Shown piece by piece: positions 24,908 through 33,819 of a stretch of DNA of 64,000 nucleotides. The position numbers were made by a program, and so were the translations under genes. The notes below the pieces were generated by a model. The model did no database searches. It was not told the DNA's origin and saw nothing but the letters and a program-made list of their open reading frames with translations. How positions within the stretch are numbered: position 1 is the first letter of the stretch; every line of letters starts with the position of its first letter. The stretch is from the NCBI GenBank assembly GCA_963751615.1, contig CAVVVG010000005.1, forward strand, positions 1,240,001 through 1,304,000, written 5' to 3'. This stretch comes from Palsa-892 sp963751615. Its GTDB lineage: Bacteria > Pseudomonadota > Alphaproteobacteria > Rhizobiales > Xanthobacteraceae.

Positions 24908-27900
24908 TCAAGATGCTCTGGCCGCAACGTTACCTGATAGAAGGACCTCATCCATGAGTTTGGCTGGGATTTCTTGAATTTCGGGCTTCGCAGTCCAGAC
25001 CAGAAAAGCGCGCATGGCTTTACGGGGGAACACGCGCCCTAGCACCGCCCGATACTGTGCGAGTTGCACAATATAATGTTCAGGCGCGTCCTCAGGCCGG
25101 CTCGGAGGCACCGCGTCCGTTTTATAATCAGCGATAAGGATTGCGTCTGGCAGTACGACAAAACGATCCACGCGGCCGAAAATTTCGACAGCCGAATTGC
25201 CTTCACGGAGCTTTCCCAAAATCGGGACTTCCGCCCGGCTCGATACACCGAATAGATTTTGAATCTCCGGATGATTTATGACTGCAAGCGACTCGGCAAT
25301 GATAATTTCTCTATCCTGCGTTGAAAAATCTGCGGCAACCACGGCGAGATAGTCACTCGCCCGGTCTATGCGCTGATCTTCCGTGAGTTTAGGCAATTCC
25401 TGCAACAGGCGATGGATGAGTTCACCGCGTCGACGTGCCTTGTCGCGAGGCGTGAAAATTCCGCCCGTGGATAAAGTTTCCTCGGTTCGAAGGAGAGAGG
25501 GATTGAGGACTTGACCAGCGTAAATTGGCTGTTCAATTCGCTTTCGAAGCCAAGAAGGTTCGGCAATTTTCTCTAGCGACGCTTGTGTATCCGGTGCAAT
25601 TTCAGCGCTTTTCCCATATCGCCAACGCCAGATTTTGCCATCGAAGCCGTAGCTCAAATCTTTCTGTTCTTTAAGGTCTGGTTCGAGTGCATCGCGAACA
25701 AGTTTATACCAACATTCCGCCGGTAATTTCGATTCTTCCTGACGTTTGTTGAGCGCGCCGCAAATGACGAGAACATCACGTGCGCGCGTGAGCGCGACAT
25801 AGAGGAGCCGCCGATATTCTTCTTCCTCCAACTGCATGACGGTTTCCCGTGCCCTTGCAACGGCTGGCGGGTCTTCAGTGTTGGAATGCGCCCAAATCAA
25901 ATTATCCGCCCCGGAACCGACGGGAATAAGCCAGGGCTGATACCGGCTTTCCGGCGTAGCAGTAGTGTCGGCAAGCACGATGATCGGTGCTTCAAGCCCT
26001 TTGACGCCATGCACCGTCATCACGCGGACTGCTTTGCTTTCCACCTCTAAATCGCGTTTCACCTGCGATTCTCCATGACGGAGAAAAGCGAGAAAACCCT
26101 GAAGGGAAGGAGTTTCTGTTTTCTCATAAGTAAGGGCGTGAGCGAGCAATTCGTCAAGCGCATCGGCAGCTTCGTTGCCGAACCTCGCCAGAATGCGTTC
26201 ACGGCCCTTGTCGCGGCCCAGTATGCGCGAGAAAAAATCGAAAGGCCGGAGCGAAAGCGCTTCGTCTTGCCATCGCTCAATTCTCTCGAAAATTTTGCGC
26301 ATACGTTCGTCGGTATGCGCAGCTTTCGCGAGCGCCCCAGCCAGCGTTCCCTCCCGTTTGTGAGCAAGTAGCAAAAGCTCTTTTTCGGTCAGTCCGAGTA
26401 AAGGGCTCTTCAACGCGCAGGCAAGTGCAAGATCGTCGGCTTCAAGGAGCAACGCATCGCTCAGTGCCGCCAAATCCATCACGGCGATATGTTCGGCAAG
26501 CCGCAAACGATCGGCGCCAGCCACTTCGATACCTTCCTTTTTAAGGGCACGGAGAATGGCTTCGAATAAAGGCCCGCGACGGCGAACGAGAACGATAATA
26601 TCGCCAGCATTCGGCCGCCGCGGCTTTTCCGTCGCCGTATCGCCGACCGTAATCCCCCCCTCAAGCCAGCACCTTGTAGCTTTTGCGATCCGAGTTGCGA
26701 GCAGGGCGGGAGCACTTGTTTCACTCTGCGCATTCAACGGCGCATCCCAGGCGAGTTCCTCGTCTTCACTCGATGCGATTTTGGTTGCCTCCCAGACTTC
26801 CACGAGGGCCGGGGCGGCGTTACGGATCGCGACGTGGTCCGTGCCTTTCTGATCGACATCCGCGGAAAGCCCGCGGAAGGCCTCTGGGCGTGCAAAAATT
26901 GTGTCGACCGCGTTTGTAATTCCCAGTGCCGAGCGAAAGGAGACATCAAGTTTTCCTGGATGGAATTCCTGGCCTGCGGCGTTCACCGCCCGTTCAAATT
27001 TCTTGCGCATTTCGTGAAAACGCGCAGGTTCCGCTCCCTGAAAACGGAAAATCGATTGTTTTTCATCGCCAACCGCGAAAATCGTGCGTACGCGGTTTTC
27101 GACGGAGCCTTTCCCCGCGAAGAATTCCTTCGCAAGATTCTCGATAACAGCCCACTGCTCCGGGCTTGTGTCTTGTGCTTCATCGATCAGGATATGGTCG
27201 ATGCCGCCATCGAGTTTATAGTGAACCCATGCGGAAGCCTGATCGCTCAGAAGAGCGGCAGTTTTGGCGACAAGATCATCATAATCAAGCGCGCCGCGCG
27301 CCCGTTTCATGGCCTCATAACGGTTGATCATTTCACGACCAAGGACATTCAGAGCATGCGTCCGTTCAAGCGCTCTCGCCGCTCTTAGTTTTGGAATGAG
27401 ATCGGTCAATCGTTCACGTTCGGACATCAAGCGCTGCAAGACGGCTTCTTTTTCGCGCATCTTTTCTACGCCGAATTGGCTCTCGGCACGTATCTCGCCT
27501 TCTTGGTTGAAAAAAACGGAAAGATAGAGAGCGAGCGATTGTTTTAAATCGCTCGCCGTATGCGCCTCTAAAAGCTGCTTACCGCGTTTAGCCGGATTTC
27601 CCGACAACTCTTGTAGGGTCATGGCGACGCTAGCCCAATCGCATCGCGCTAGGTTTGGGCCGTCAAAAATTAGCTTTTCGATGTGAGCAACCGTTTCGCC
27701 CGCTTTCAAATCGAGCGCCACGGCAATCGCTTTTTCCGTGCGCACAAGTCCATCCGCCTTAAGCAGAGCTTTCAGCTTGCGTCTGGCCCGCACGAGTTCA
27801 TCAAACACTTCGGAGAGGGTATTATCGGATGCGACCGAAATAACATGGCCAAGGGCTTTACCGAGTTCGCTCTCGCGATCACGTTCGGCTTCAACTAATA

Positions 27901-28396
27901 CTGAGGTACGCGCGCGGTTCAAAAGATCAGCCTCACCTGCATCCTCAAGCACTTCGAAGCCCGCAGGTACGCGCGCCTCGAATGGAAACTGATGAAGGAC
28001 TCGGTCGCAAAAGGCATGGATTGTCTGCACCTTGAGACCACCAGGCGTCTCAAGCGTCATCGCAAAAAGACGGCGCGCCGCCGCGCGCCGCTCGGGCGTG
28101 GGATTTCTTGAGTCGATCAATAGGATTTTACGATCGAGTTCTTCGTCTTCCAGTGCTATCCAACCCCGAAGGGTTTTAAGCACCTCGTTCGCCATATGCG
28201 CGGCAGCAGATTTTGTAAAGGTGAGACAGAGGATCCGAGCCGGCGGAGTGCCGTGCAGCAAGAGTCGGATCACGCGCTGCGCAAGCACGTAGGTCTTTCC
28301 CGAGCCGGCATTTGCTGAAACCCAGGCAGAGGCGGATGGGTCGGAAACGGAGAGTTGTGCGCGGCGGGTCTTTTCGGGGATCGGACGCCTGATCAT
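24908..28396 (-). CDS. addA: Double-strand break repair helicase-nuclease AddA
   Basis: AddA is the UvrD-like helicase/nuclease subunit of AddAB, the alphaproteobacterial counterpart of RecBCD. It processes double-strand ends for RecA. The 1162-residue protein has Walker A SANAGSGKTYVLAQRV near residue 27, the motif II region DHILIDEAQDTSPEQW, GDEKQSIFRFQGAEP, the late helicase motif VMTVHGVKGLEAPIIVLAD, and a C-terminal RecB-type nuclease with GRVDRFVVL and DAILIADYKTD. The start overlaps the addB stop (ATGA). trxA follows. Confidence 0.96.
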   Translation of the reverse strand: MIRRPIPEKTRRAQLSVSDPSASAWVSANAGSGKTYVLAQRVIRLLLHGTPPARILCLTFTKSAAAHMANEVLKTLRGWIALEDEELDRKILLIDSRNPTPERRAAARRLFAMTLETPGGLKVQTIHAFCDRVLHQFPFEARVPAGFEVLEDAGEADLLNRARTSVLVEAERDRESELGKALGHVISVASDNTLSEVFDELVRARRKLKALLKADGLVRTEKAIAVALDLKAGETVAHIEKLIFDGPNLARCDWASVAMTLQELSGNPAKRGKQLLEAHTASDLKQSLALYLSVFFNQEGEIRAESQFGVEKMREKEAVLQRLMSERERLTDLIPKLRAARALERTHALNVLGREMINRYEAMKRARGALDYDDLVAKTAALLSDQASAWVHYKLDGGIDHILIDEAQDTSPEQWAVIENLAKEFFAGKGSVENRVRTIFAVGDEKQSIFRFQGAEPARFHEMRKKFERAVNAAGQEFHPGKLDVSFRSALGITNAVDTIFARPEAFRGLSADVDQKGTDHVAIRNAAPALVEVWEATKIASSEDEELAWDAPLNAQSETSAPALLATRIAKATRCWLEGGITVGDTATEKPRRPNAGDIIVLVRRRGPLFEAILRALKKEGIEVAGADRLRLAEHIAVMDLAALSDALLLEADDLALACALKSPLLGLTEKELLLLAHKREGTLAGALAKAAHTDERMRKIFERIERWQDEALSLRPFDFFSRILGRDKGRERILARFGNEAADALDELLAHALTYEKTETPSLQGFLAFLRHGESQVKRDLEVESKAVRVMTVHGVKGLEAPIIVLADTTATPESRYQPWLIPVGSGADNLIWAHSNTEDPPAVARARETVMQLEEEEYRRLLYVALTRARDVLVICGALNKRQEESKLPAECWYKLVRDALEPDLKEQKDLSYGFDGKIWRWRYGKSAEIAPDTQASLEKIAEPSWLRKRIEQPIYAGQVLNPSLLRTEETLSTGGIFTPRDKARRRGELIHRLLQELPKLTEDQRIDRASDYLAVVAADFSTQDREIIIAESLAVINHPEIQNLFGVSSRAEVPILGKLREGNSAVEIFGRVDRFVVLPDAILIADYKTDAVPPSRPEDAPEHYIVQLAQYRAVLGRVFPRKAMRAFLVWTAKPEIQEIPAKLMDEVLLSGNVAARAS

Positions 28397-31300
28397 TCTT
28401 CGCCTCCACCGCCTGTTTCAGACCATTCCTTGATGCGCGCCAGGTGATCGTATTTTCCATAACGTAGGCGCCATTTCGGCCGCGGAACTGAAAGGTAGGG
28501 CGTTTCTTCGTCGGCGTAGCTGGCCAATAGAGTTTTTAGTCTCGCCAAGCAGAATGTCGCGAGATTGTTGCCGTTTACGATTCCATGTTTTTCAAGGAGT
28601 GCCTTTGTTTTCCCCTTCGCCTGCTCTGGGTTCAGCGACTTCATTTCGCCTGCGGGAATTCCGCCGGACAGTTTTACAACGGAGATGTCACCGATATCTT
28701 TTGCGGCGCCAACTTCCTTAAATCCGCCCTCGCGCAAAATGGCGGCTTCGAGCGGCAATTGCGGTGCAAGTCCAGAAATCGCTTGCGGTAACGTTGGAGT
28801 CTCCCCTGTCTTGTAATCTAGCACGCCAATCGATCCATCCCTGAATAGTTCGACACGATCGGCGCGCGCCGAAAGCACAAATGGGCTGCCTGCGATATCA
28901 AACGAGATTTCGCCGCGAATTTCGGCCAGCAGTGATTTGATTGTTTTCCTTCGTTCTTTCTCCCAATCCGCGAACCAATAAACCACACGCTCAAAGCGAG
29001 GCCACCATACAGCTACCGCACCAGGATATTCTTGGTAGCGGTCGAAGGCCGTCCTTCCGAATTTCAATAGCTCTGTGATCGCGTCTTTGGGTAAAGCTTT
29101 CGGAAATTCGCGTGTGAACTCCGCGAGCGCGTCATGCAAGGCAGTCCCACGGTCCACCGCTCCTGGGTCCGCATCAATTTCCTCGAGCGGAAATAGACGT
29201 AAAATATGGCGCGCATAAATTGTATAAGGATCGCGAACGAGATCGGCAATCTCGGTAACGGAAAGCCGTCGCGGACGATAGCTTGCCGGCGGCCGAGGCG
29301 CCGGTCTTTCAATTCTCGGAAAGTCCTTTGCTCCTTCCGGCAAGTCGAGTCTCTTGGCGAGCGCAATCAAGGCCGAGCCTCGTCGACAAGCGGCATCCCA
29401 GGCCGTTGCTGGAACAACTGCGGCGATCCGTTGCCAAAAACGGGAAGCGACAGTCTCGGTGCCGGCCTGCCGCCTTGCGCGTGTGAGCACAACTTCGGTT
29501 GTGCCCATTGCCTGCACGAGGTCGTGCGCGGCCAGACCGATGAAACGCTCCGGCAGATTGAGATTAAGCGCTCGTCTCATTGGCCGATTGAGAAATGCAT
29601 CCGTCCGGGTTTCCCGTGGCCAGGTGCCCTCGTTCAGCCCTCCAAGTATGATCCGATCGAATGTCATCAGCCGCGCTTCCAGCGGGCCAAGAATACGGAT
29701 CCGTGTCGTTGCTCCTAATGGTAGCCGTAGCGCCTGGGCAGCGATCAACTCGCCGAATGCACTGGCATAATCGGAAAGTCCAAGATCGAACGCGTCTGCC
29801 GAGACAGCAACAAGCTCTTTGAAAGCGTCTGCAATTTTTCTGATATCTGGACGCTCGCCCTTTTCCAAATCCAATCCGCAAGCCTGCAATACGCCTCGGT
29901 GAGCCTCAAGAATTTTCTGGAACGGGGAAGGCCGACATTTGTGAAAAGTGGAAAGCGGCGAGAGCACCTTTTCAATTCGCGTCGCAAGATCCGCGGCCGC
30001 GTCCCAATCCGCGGGTGTTAAGCGCGATTTCGGATTAGTAGGGTGAAAATTGCTGATCTTGCCGCTCTTAATTGCACGTGCAAGGCTTTGTGCTCCAGGT
30101 GCGGGGCGTGGGCCAAGCAATACGCCAACCTCAAGCGCATCGATCGCTTTTTTATCTTTTGCGAAGCTCGATAGAGGATGCCGTAGGAAAGCAATCAACG
30201 GTATGGGCGCGAGCCGTTCGGCAGCCACCGTCGCCGCCAAACTGGCAAATCGTCCCGCCTCCGTTTCCGACAATGGGATGCCGGCGGAATCATCAACCGC
30301 GATACCCCATCGCGTTAGTTCAGCAGCCACGCGGCGAGCCAACGCCCGGTCGGACGTGACAAGCGCTGTCTGTTTGGCTTCCGTTTCGAGCGTCGCGCGC
30401 AAATCAATTGCAACCGCGAGCGCTTCCTCGCGAGGATCGGCAGCTTCGATCACCGTAATATCCGAAAATGCCTGTTCTGCATCTCGTTCGCCAACGTTCC
30501 AACGGTCAGTCGTTGCTGCGGGTCTGAAGGCTTCCGACAATATGCGCTCGCGTGAAGGTATAAACGGTTTTGCAAGCGGGATGACATCGGTTCGTTTGAT
30601 ACCGAGTTCGCCCAATAGCCGTTTCAGCCCGAATTGCGGATGGCCTTGCGAAGGGTCGACATTTTTATTTCCATCGATGAAGTCGAAGGATGACTCATCG
30701 AGCGCTTGATCGAGCCCAGGCAGAACGACCGCCCCGTTAGGCCGACTAGCGATGGCAGTGAGAAGTTTTGCGACGGAAGGTAGCGTTCCGGTGGACCCTG
30801 CGGCAATGACCGGCCCGCCATTACCCGCGACGAGTCGAACCGTTTCGTCTGCGAGCAGTTTCTCCCGTCGCACGGTCGGATCCAGAAGATTTTTCTCGGC
30901 AAGAAATGCGGGCCATTGTTCGCGAATGATGCGAAGAAATTGACCGGAAAGTTCCCAGTATTTGTCGAAATGATCTGGAATGATTTCTTCGTGCTGCTCG
31001 AACGAGACCCCTGCAAATGTAAGATCGTCGAACACACGAGCGAGTTCATCGGCAAGAATAAGCGAGGAACCTGGCGTAGCGGCAAAGATTAAGTCATGAT
31101 CGCCGAGACCGACGGTCAATGATTGTGCCCATCCATAAACAAGTTTCGCGAGGACTAATCGGCGGTGGCTGGCTGGTATTGCCGGTAGCAGTTTTGCAAA
31201 AGTTGTTTCTTGGACAAAGGCGAGTTCATCTTCATCGACGTCGCCGAGCGGCAGAATCCGCGGCAGCAGTGTCGCGTTCGATCTCAATGTCTCTAGCAGC

Positions 31301-31485
31301 GCGAGTCCAAAAGCCCGTGCTGCACGACGGGTCGGTAAATAGATGGTCGCATCCGCCAACGCGAGCGGGTCGTTGCGCGGCTTGAAGCCCGGAATCAGGC
31401 GTCCGTCCAGCAATGCGTTCGCAAGCGTCGGCAGGAACGGGGTCGAGAGAGGTATCGTGAATACGCGTGAGCGCGACTCGGCCAT
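28393..31485 (-). CDS. addB: Double-strand break repair protein AddB
   Basis: AddB, the partner of AddA, is here 1030 residues and of the alphaproteobacterial type. An inactive helicase-like first part has YLPTRRAARAFGLALLET, MTFDRIILGGLNEGTWPR and RQAGTETVASRFW. The C-terminal nuclease domain carries LSARADRVELFRDGSIGVLDYKTG, the Asp-x-Lys of the RecB nuclease family. I do not see the four-Cys iron-sulfur cluster known from Firmicute AddB. It begins 18 bp after the end of the tsaE-amgK-murU gene, within one operon. Confidence 0.95.
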   Translation of the reverse strand: MAESRSRVFTIPLSTPFLPTLANALLDGRLIPGFKPRNDPLALADATIYLPTRRAARAFGLALLETLRSNATLLPRILPLGDVDEDELAFVQETTFAKLLPAIPASHRRLVLAKLVYGWAQSLTVGLGDHDLIFAATPGSSLILADELARVFDDLTFAGVSFEQHEEIIPDHFDKYWELSGQFLRIIREQWPAFLAEKNLLDPTVRREKLLADETVRLVAGNGGPVIAAGSTGTLPSVAKLLTAIASRPNGAVVLPGLDQALDESSFDFIDGNKNVDPSQGHPQFGLKRLLGELGIKRTDVIPLAKPFIPSRERILSEAFRPAATTDRWNVGERDAEQAFSDITVIEAADPREEALAVAIDLRATLETEAKQTALVTSDRALARRVAAELTRWGIAVDDSAGIPLSETEAGRFASLAATVAAERLAPIPLIAFLRHPLSSFAKDKKAIDALEVGVLLGPRPAPGAQSLARAIKSGKISNFHPTNPKSRLTPADWDAAADLATRIEKVLSPLSTFHKCRPSPFQKILEAHRGVLQACGLDLEKGERPDIRKIADAFKELVAVSADAFDLGLSDYASAFGELIAAQALRLPLGATTRIRILGPLEARLMTFDRIILGGLNEGTWPRETRTDAFLNRPMRRALNLNLPERFIGLAAHDLVQAMGTTEVVLTRARRQAGTETVASRFWQRIAAVVPATAWDAACRRGSALIALAKRLDLPEGAKDFPRIERPAPRPPASYRPRRLSVTEIADLVRDPYTIYARHILRLFPLEEIDADPGAVDRGTALHDALAEFTREFPKALPKDAITELLKFGRTAFDRYQEYPGAVAVWWPRFERVVYWFADWEKERRKTIKSLLAEIRGEISFDIAGSPFVLSARADRVELFRDGSIGVLDYKTGETPTLPQAISGLAPQLPLEAAILREGGFKEVGAAKDIGDISVVKLSGGIPAGEMKSLNPEQAKGKTKALLEKHGIVNGNNLATFCLARLKTLLASYADEETPYLSVPRPKWRLRYGKYDHLARIKEWSETGGGGEE

Positions 31486-31503
31486 GACTTACCTTGCCAC
31501 GGA

Positions 31504-33810
31504 TCAAGGTTTTGCGCGGCTCATAACTTCCTCGGCAGCCGTAACTGCTTTTGGGGTGCCCACATGCAGGAATAAGCCGTTGAGTTCGAGGCCGAAAAGC
31601 CTTCCCATTTCCTGGGCGCGATCGAAGAGAACAGTGAGTGGAAATATTCCGCCCGGAGAGTTTCTGAACAAGGCAGGTGAGAGGATTGCACCCCCCGCGT
31701 AGACATAAGGCGCTATTTCATGAAATTCCCGGCGGCGTAATCGCCCATCGGTCTCCATAAAGTAATCTCCGCGCCTATCGTAACCGACTACGCTGGAAAA
31801 AGGCGCAAGCAAGAGCAAAGCATCCATTCGTTCAAGATGAAAATTTTGCGCGAGAGCGGCGATATTCGAAAACGAGCCTTCTAGCCAGAGACTGTCAGAA
31901 TTTAAAAGCACGAACGGGTCATTTCCGAGCGCCGCAAGGGAATTTGCGATGCCGCCGCCGGTATCGAGAAGTTGTTTTCGTTCATCGGAAATAATGATAT
32001 TCGGGTTCTGCCAGTTGGCGAGATGGGTTACGATTTGATCGGCAAAGTGGTGTACGTTAACAACGGCCGTTGAAACACCCGCTGCCGCCAGACGATCAAG
32101 ATTGTAGTCGATCAAGGCGCGTCCCATGACCTCGATCAGCGGCTTGGGTTTGGTATCGGTCAACGGGCGCATGCGTACGCCAATTCCCGCCGCTAGAACC
32201 ATTGCAGTGCTTGGGACGGTTTGGTTCGGCGCTTCGACTGTTGCCCGTTGTGGCGTTGCCGGCAAACTCGAACTTTCGTCGGGGGGCAAGACATTGGCTT
32301 CGTACCAGACCTTAAGATTGGCCATGGCAGGATGCGAGAGCGAGCGCATCAGATAATTCCACACGCGCGGAAGATGCGCGAGATATTGTGGTTTATCGTC
32401 GCGTTTAGCGAGTCGTGCAAAGATTCCGAGAATTTTTGTCGCCCGTTGCGCCCCCATTGTTACGTAGTGGCGCGCAAAATCGTCCGGATTGAAATGGATA
32501 AATACTCGACCGCGCCCGACTGCATAGCGGGACAAGAGTTTGATCTCTAATTCTGGCGGGACGTCAACACGCGCGTCCATCAATAGTGAAGCGACATCAT
32601 ATGCGGTCGGCCCCATAACTGCGTCCTGAAAATCGAGCAATCCCACGCGGGCGATTTCCTCACGCTGCGGAAGCCACAAGAGATTCGGTGAATGAAAATC
32701 GCGCAAAACCCAAGTGGGCGGCGATGTAATGACGTCGTTAAGAGCCGCGCGCCAAAGATCGATGAAATGCTCACGCAGGGATATAGCGAGTGAATTTACG
32801 CCGCGATAAGGCAAATACCAGTCGAGCATCAACTCAAGTTCGATCAGGAATGCATCAAAATCGTAACGGGGGATCCAATGTTCAATCCTGGGAGAAACCG
32901 GCAATACATCTGGCAGGGCCATGTTATGCAAGGAAACGAGCACATCAATTGCAGCAGCATAACGATCCTCTACGGGTGCGGAAGGAGTACCTGTGATAAT
33001 GCCTTCACTGTCCAAATCCTCAATCACTAAAAGCCCGTTTTCAATATCCGCCGCGAAAATTTCAGGTGCACTAAACCCGCGCTCCCGTAGCGCACGTGCA
33101 AACGCAACGAACGGCTTCACGTTTTCGGCCAGGTGGGCAATTGCGCTGTAAGTTTTTCCATCCTTAATTGGAGGTCCATCCGGGCGTGGCGGTGAATTCA
33201 TTAGGATGGCCGTGCCAGGATGCAGATGAAGGCGCTCATAACTTCGGCTCGATGCATCGCCCTGAATGCGCTGACGTGTTGCGTTTCCAAAACCTGCTGT
33301 ATCTATTAACTCGCGCACGGCACGAAACCGCGTAAGACGTACGGCCCACGCCCCATAGCCCGTAAGACGAACCTGTCGCACGTTCGGGCCCATATCCCTT
33401 GCGAGTTCAAGCAGAATGTCGAGCCGGTCGGCGTGAATGAATGCGCTCGCACGCTCGGGCCATTCAACAAGGACTGCAGCACCCTCGGCAGCTTCTTCCC
33501 ATCCGAGCTCGGATAATTCAGCGAGCGTTTTTATACGATAGAGATCGGCATGAACGACGGGGAAGCAAGGAAGATCGTAAAGTTGAAGGAGTGTGAATGT
33601 TGGGCTCGGCACTTCGAGCCGAACGTTCTCTGCAAGGGCACGAATGATCGCACGGGCAAGTGTGGTTTTACCCACACCAAGATAACCCGAAAGAGTCACC
33701 AAATCGCCGGGCTCAAGCGTGGTCGCGATATCCAGAGCGAGCCGCTCGGTGGCGATTTCGTCAGGTAGAATAATATCCCAGGTTGTACGCGGCGAGTTCT
33801 GCGTCAGCAT
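31504..33810 (-). CDS. tsaE-amgK-murU: Triple fusion: TsaE (t6A ATPase), AmgK-type sugar kinase and MurU-type uridylyltransferase
   Basis: One uninterrupted 768-residue frame holds three enzymes. Residues 1-150 are TsaE, the ATPase for t6A tRNA modification: Walker A GYLGVGKTTLA, and SPTFTLLQLY. Residues 160-505 (about 33333-32296) are an aminoglycoside-phosphotransferase-fold kinase like AmgK, which phosphorylates MurNAc/GlcNAc at C1: GDASSRSYERL, LRDFHSPNLLWL and LLDFQDAVMGPTAYDVASLL. A Pro/Ser/Thr-rich linker (506-534) leads to residues 535-768, a nucleotidyltransferase like MurU: AMVLAAGIGVRMRPLTDTKP and LLNSDSLW. In Pseudomonas AmgK and MurU are separate proteins giving UDP-MurNAc. TsaE fused to the kinase is known in Hyphomicrobiales; adding MurU is unusual. 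It lies between divL (9 bp) and addB (18 bp). Confidence 0.92.
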   Translation of the reverse strand: MLTQNSPRTTWDIILPDEIATERLALDIATTLEPGDLVTLSGYLGVGKTTLARAIIRALAENVRLEVPSPTFTLLQLYDLPCFPVVHADLYRIKTLAELSELGWEEAAEGAAVLVEWPERASAFIHADRLDILLELARDMGPNVRQVRLTGYGAWAVRLTRFRAVRELIDTAGFGNATRQRIQGDASSRSYERLHLHPGTAILMNSPPRPDGPPIKDGKTYSAIAHLAENVKPFVAFARALRERGFSAPEIFAADIENGLLVIEDLDSEGIITGTPSAPVEDRYAAAIDVLVSLHNMALPDVLPVSPRIEHWIPRYDFDAFLIELELMLDWYLPYRGVNSLAISLREHFIDLWRAALNDVITSPPTWVLRDFHSPNLLWLPQREEIARVGLLDFQDAVMGPTAYDVASLLMDARVDVPPELEIKLLSRYAVGRGRVFIHFNPDDFARHYVTMGAQRATKILGIFARLAKRDDKPQYLAHLPRVWNYLMRSLSHPAMANLKVWYEANVLPPDESSSLPATPQRATVEAPNQTVPSTAMVLAAGIGVRMRPLTDTKPKPLIEVMGRALIDYNLDRLAAAGVSTAVVNVHHFADQIVTHLANWQNPNIIISDERKQLLDTGGGIANSLAALGNDPFVLLNSDSLWLEGSFSNIAALAQNFHLERMDALLLLAPFSSVVGYDRRGDYFMETDGRLRRREFHEIAPYVYAGGAILSPALFRNSPGGIFPLTVLFDRAQEMGRLFGLELNGLFLHVGTPKAVTAAEEVMSRAKP

Positions 33811-33819
33811 CGGCTACCG

